Position numbers and translations under genes: made by a program. From the NCBI GenBank assembly GCA_030041195.1, contig JASHOI010000284.1, forward strand, positions 1 to 7,603: a DNA stretch of 7,603 nucleotides, read 5' to 3'. The notes beneath the pieces are model-generated. The model made no database searches. It saw only the letters and a program-made list of their open reading frames with translations, and had not been told where the DNA came from. This document shows positions 5,657 through 7,603 of the stretch, in pieces; the stretch's first letter is position 1, and every line of letters begins with the position of its first letter. Source of the DNA: Streptosporangiaceae bacterium (GTDB taxonomy: Bacteria; Actinomycetota; Actinomycetes; Streptosporangiales; Streptosporangiaceae).

Positions 5657-6994
5657 TCACCGGTAGCCGTAGAACACGCCGGTCGGGTCGTAGGTGGCGC
5701 GCAGTGCCTCCATCCGGGCCAGGCTGGCGTCCGACAATGGCCGGTCGAAGCGCTGTCCGAGGTCGGCGTCGGCGAACTGGGTCCCCGCGGACAGGTGCTC
5801 GACCGAGGCGATCGACTTCGTCACCCAGGCGGCGTGCTGCTCGTCGGTGGCCGGGTCGTCGCCGATCCCGTAGACGCCGAGGTACCAGGGTGCCTGTACC
5901 GACCAGGCGGCGTGGCCCGGGTCCTGATCCTGGCCCCAGAAGTACCAGAACACCTGCGATGCGGGGTTGGGCATGCTGTCGGTGATGGCCTGGAAGGCGG
6001 GCGCGATCTCGTCCGGCGTGGCCCTGGTCCAGATGTTGTCGGCCACGTAGCGCAGCCCGCGCGGGGTTTCCCGTTGCACCTCGGCCGCCATCGCGGCCAG
6101 GCCGGTCGGGTCGTAGGCCTGGGCCCAGGCGGCATCCGCGTACGCGGCCCGGTCCAGCGGCTCGAGCAGGACCTCGGCCTGCTCGAGGGTGTCGGCGAAC
6201 GCCGTGCCCGACATGGTCACCGCGGCGCCGTCGAACCCTGCCACCGGCGGCAGGGTGGCCATCGCGACCAGTTCCACCGACCGGGAGAGTTCCGGCCCGA
6301 CGGCCATCATCAGCCGGACCAGATCGCCGGCCGCTTGCAGCGGGTAGACGTAGGTGCTCCGCATGATCGCGCCGGGCGCCGGATAGAGCCGGAGGTGAAA
6401 TCGTACAATCGCGGCGAACTGGCCGTGGCCGCCGCCGCGCGCCGCCCAGAGGATGTCGCTGTTGCTGCCCGCCGTGCTGTGCACGAGCTCGCCGTCGGCG
6501 GTGACGGCGTCGACCGCCACGATCGACAGGCAGGCCGGGCCGAGCCGACGTGAGTTCCAGCCGTAGCCGCCGCCGAGCAGGAACCCGGCCAGCCCGACGT
6601 CCGGGCCGTGGCCGACCGGGAAGAACAGCCCGTGCGGCACCAGGGCCTCGTGCACGTCGCTGCCGACGACCCCGGCCTGCACGCTGACCCGGCCGGCGGC
6701 CGGGTCCACGGTGATCTCGCGCAGCCGGGACAGATCGAGCAGCAGGCCGCCGTCGCGCAGGTGCCCGCCGCACCAGCTATGCCCGCCGGAGCGCATCGCG
6801 ACCTGCAGGCGCTCGGCACGCGCGTACCTGATCGCCGCGGCGGCGTCTTCCTCGGTGGCCGCGATCACGATGAGATCGGGATACCTGGCCGGCTTGCGCG
6901 CGTTCCACACCGCGTCCTCGCGAGCCTGCTCGTAGCCTGGCTCGCCGCGCCGGAACACCGGGCCTGCCACCCGGTCCAGCCCGCCAAGACCCAT
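5657..6994 (-). CDS. FAD-binding oxidoreductase, BBE-like (PCMH-type) oxidase
   Basis: Flavoprotein of the berberine-bridge-enzyme-like group, which oxidises alcohols, sugars or amines, usually with O2. The 445-aa product has a PCMH-type FAD-binding domain (about 38-205): RSGGHSWCGG with His72 as the expected 8-alpha-histidyl FAD attachment residue, then GHGPDVGLAGFLLGGGYGW (128-146) and ARGGGHGQFAAIVRFHLRLYP (185-205). The C-terminal YDPTGVFYGYR (435-445) is the usual BBE ending. The second covalent Cys of bicovalent members, in the GxCPxVG loop, is Gly here, so FAD should be attached by His only. No signal peptide is seen. Start: ATG 6994 has GAGG 6 nt upstream; ATG 7006 and TTG 7027 are in frame and would add 4 or 11 residues. 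Substrate unknown. It is convergent with the cupin gene and may be its own transcription unit. Confidence 0.87.
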   Translation of the reverse strand: MGLGGLDRVAGPVFRRGEPGYEQAREDAVWNARKPARYPDLIVIAATEEDAAAAIRYARAERLQVAMRSGGHSWCGGHLRDGGLLLDLSRLREITVDPAAGRVSVQAGVVGSDVHEALVPHGLFFPVGHGPDVGLAGFLLGGGYGWNSRRLGPACLSIVAVDAVTADGELVHSTAGSNSDILWAARGGGHGQFAAIVRFHLRLYPAPGAIMRSTYVYPLQAAGDLVRLMMAVGPELSRSVELVAMATLPPVAGFDGAAVTMSGTAFADTLEQAEVLLEPLDRAAYADAAWAQAYDPTGLAAMAAEVQRETPRGLRYVADNIWTRATPDEIAPAFQAITDSMPNPASQVFWYFWGQDQDPGHAAWSVQAPWYLGVYGIGDDPATDEQHAAWVTKSIASVEHLSAGTQFADADLGQRFDRPLSDASLARMEALRATYDPTGVFYGYR

Positions 6995-7000
6995 CCCGGC

Positions 7001-7004
7001 CCTC
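7001..7004 (-). promoter_or_regulatory. ribosome-binding site deciding the oxidase start
   Basis: GAGG on the minus strand, 6 nt before the ATG at 6994-6992. The two upstream in-frame starts (ATG 7006, TTG 7027) have weaker sites. Confidence 0.45.
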
Positions 7005-7067
7005 ATCTCGGTCTCAAAACGCGGCAAGCGCGTTCCCGTTCACTGCCGACGGGGCGCGCTTCCGCTG

Positions 7068-7097
7068 ACGTTAGGAACGCCGCCCGGCTGAGCGCAA
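7068..7097 (-). promoter_or_regulatory. possible promoter of the FAD oxidase gene
   Basis: On the minus strand, TTGCGC (7092-7097) is followed after 18 nt by TAACGT (7068-7073). It lies in the 153-bp gap between the DJ-1-like gene and the oxidase start. An inverted repeat (GCGCA at 7092-7096, TGCGC at 7106-7110) overlaps the -35 box and could be an operator. This would make the oxidase independent of the gene upstream. Confidence 0.35.
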
Positions 7098-7147
7098 ATA
7101 GATTCTGCGCATGCCAGCCATGGCCAGGTGGCGGGCTGCGCGCTGAC

Positions 7148-7603
7148 CTAGCCGAGCGCGGCGAGCAGGGCCTTCATCCACGGGCCGAGGTCCGCGGGAG
7201 TCCGGGCAGAGATCAGGTTGCCGTCGACCACGGTGGCCTCGTCGACCCAGTCGACCCCGGCGTTCACCATGTCGTCGCGGATCGCGCCCACGCTGGTGGC
7301 CCGGCGGCCCTTGAGGATCTTCGCCGAGATCGGCACCCAGCCCGCGTGGCAGATGAAGGCCACCGGCTTGCCCGAGTCGTCGAAGTCCCGCACCAGGCCC
7401 AGCACAGCCGCCGAGCGCCGCAGCTTGTCCGGCGCGTACCCGCCGGGGATGACCAGCGCGTCAAAATCGGTCGCGACGACCCGGTCCACGGTCGTGTCGA
7501 CCGGCACCGGGCCGTGCCCCTTCTTCCCCGTCACCGGGTGATCGTCCAGGCCGGCCACGGTGACCGCGACCTCCTCTTCACCCAGCCGGTAGAGCGGGTA
7601 AAG
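7148..7603 (-). CDS. DJ-1/PfpI-family protein (N-terminus beyond the window)
   Basis: The frame is open to the window edge, giving 151 visible codons; family members are about 170-190 aa, so perhaps 20-40 N-terminal residues are missing. The visible part starts LYPLYRLGEEEVAVTVAG, continues with DFDALVIPGGYAPDKLR, and has the nucleophile elbow ICHAGW with Cys at visible residue 85 (codon 7351-7349) and the adjacent His. KGRRATSVGAIRDDMVNAG and VVDGNLISARTPADLGPW then match PfpI-type proteins. These are class I glutamine-amidotransferase-like folds, described as proteases, glyoxalases/deglycases or stress proteins. The conserved Glu near the N-terminus cannot be checked. The GTG at 7558 is internal, not the start. 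It reads toward the oxidase but is separated from it by about 150 bp with a possible promoter. Confidence 0.85.
   Translation of the reverse strand, partial: LYPLYRLGEEEVAVTVAGLDDHPVTGKKGHGPVPVDTTVDRVVATDFDALVIPGGYAPDKLRRSAAVLGLVRDFDDSGKPVAFICHAGWVPISAKILKGRRATSVGAIRDDMVNAGVDWVDEATVVDGNLISARTPADLGPWMKALLAALG

Noticed and set aside
7111..7147. Possible terminator after the DJ-1-like gene.
   Set aside because: Only interrupted stems of 4-5 bp and no T-run on the minus strand; not enough to call.

Overview
The window is high-GC DNA (about 70% G+C by eye, not computed) with strong third-position GC bias, GTG starts, tight gene packing and a lipobox solute-binding protein. This points to an actinomycete (Actinomycetota). 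The genus cannot be told from the sequence. I see no mobile element, CRISPR array, tRNA or rRNA.

Layout, left to right. Positions 1-4813 hold one minus-strand operon, read right to left: a two-domain VOC-fold protein with a complete extradiol-dioxygenase active site (3875-4813), a lipoprotein solute-binding protein of the ribose/CUT2 type (2608-3825), one long polypeptide fusing a double ATPase (RbsA type) to an RbsC-type permease (119-2611), and the start of a second permease that leaves the window (1-122). The last two junctions are 4-base GTGA overlaps. Positions 4814-5099 are a divergent control region. It has a good minus-strand promoter (TTGCCG-N17-TAATGT) and an unusual density of short perfect palindromes and direct repeats. 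A small cupin gene (5100-5648) runs the other way. It ends 8 bp from the convergent stop of a BBE-like FAD-linked oxidase (5657-6994, minus). A gap of about 150 bp with a candidate promoter and inverted repeat follows. Last comes a DJ-1/PfpI-family gene (7148 to the window end, minus) whose N-terminus is cut off.

How the genes may work together (inference). The binding protein captures a small molecule outside the cell. The fused ATPase-permease and the second permease import it. The co-transcribed dioxygenase, and possibly the divergent cupin and the FAD oxidase, would act on it or a derivative. A ring-cleaving dioxygenase leading a CUT2 operon suggests an aromatic, phenolic or similar substrate rather than a plain sugar, but the ligand cannot be read from sequence. 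No transcription regulator gene lies in the window.

The points most worth a second look are the ATPase-permease fusion, the pairing of a dioxygenase with a sugar-type importer, and the palindrome-rich divergent region. None of these alone is proof of an undescribed system.
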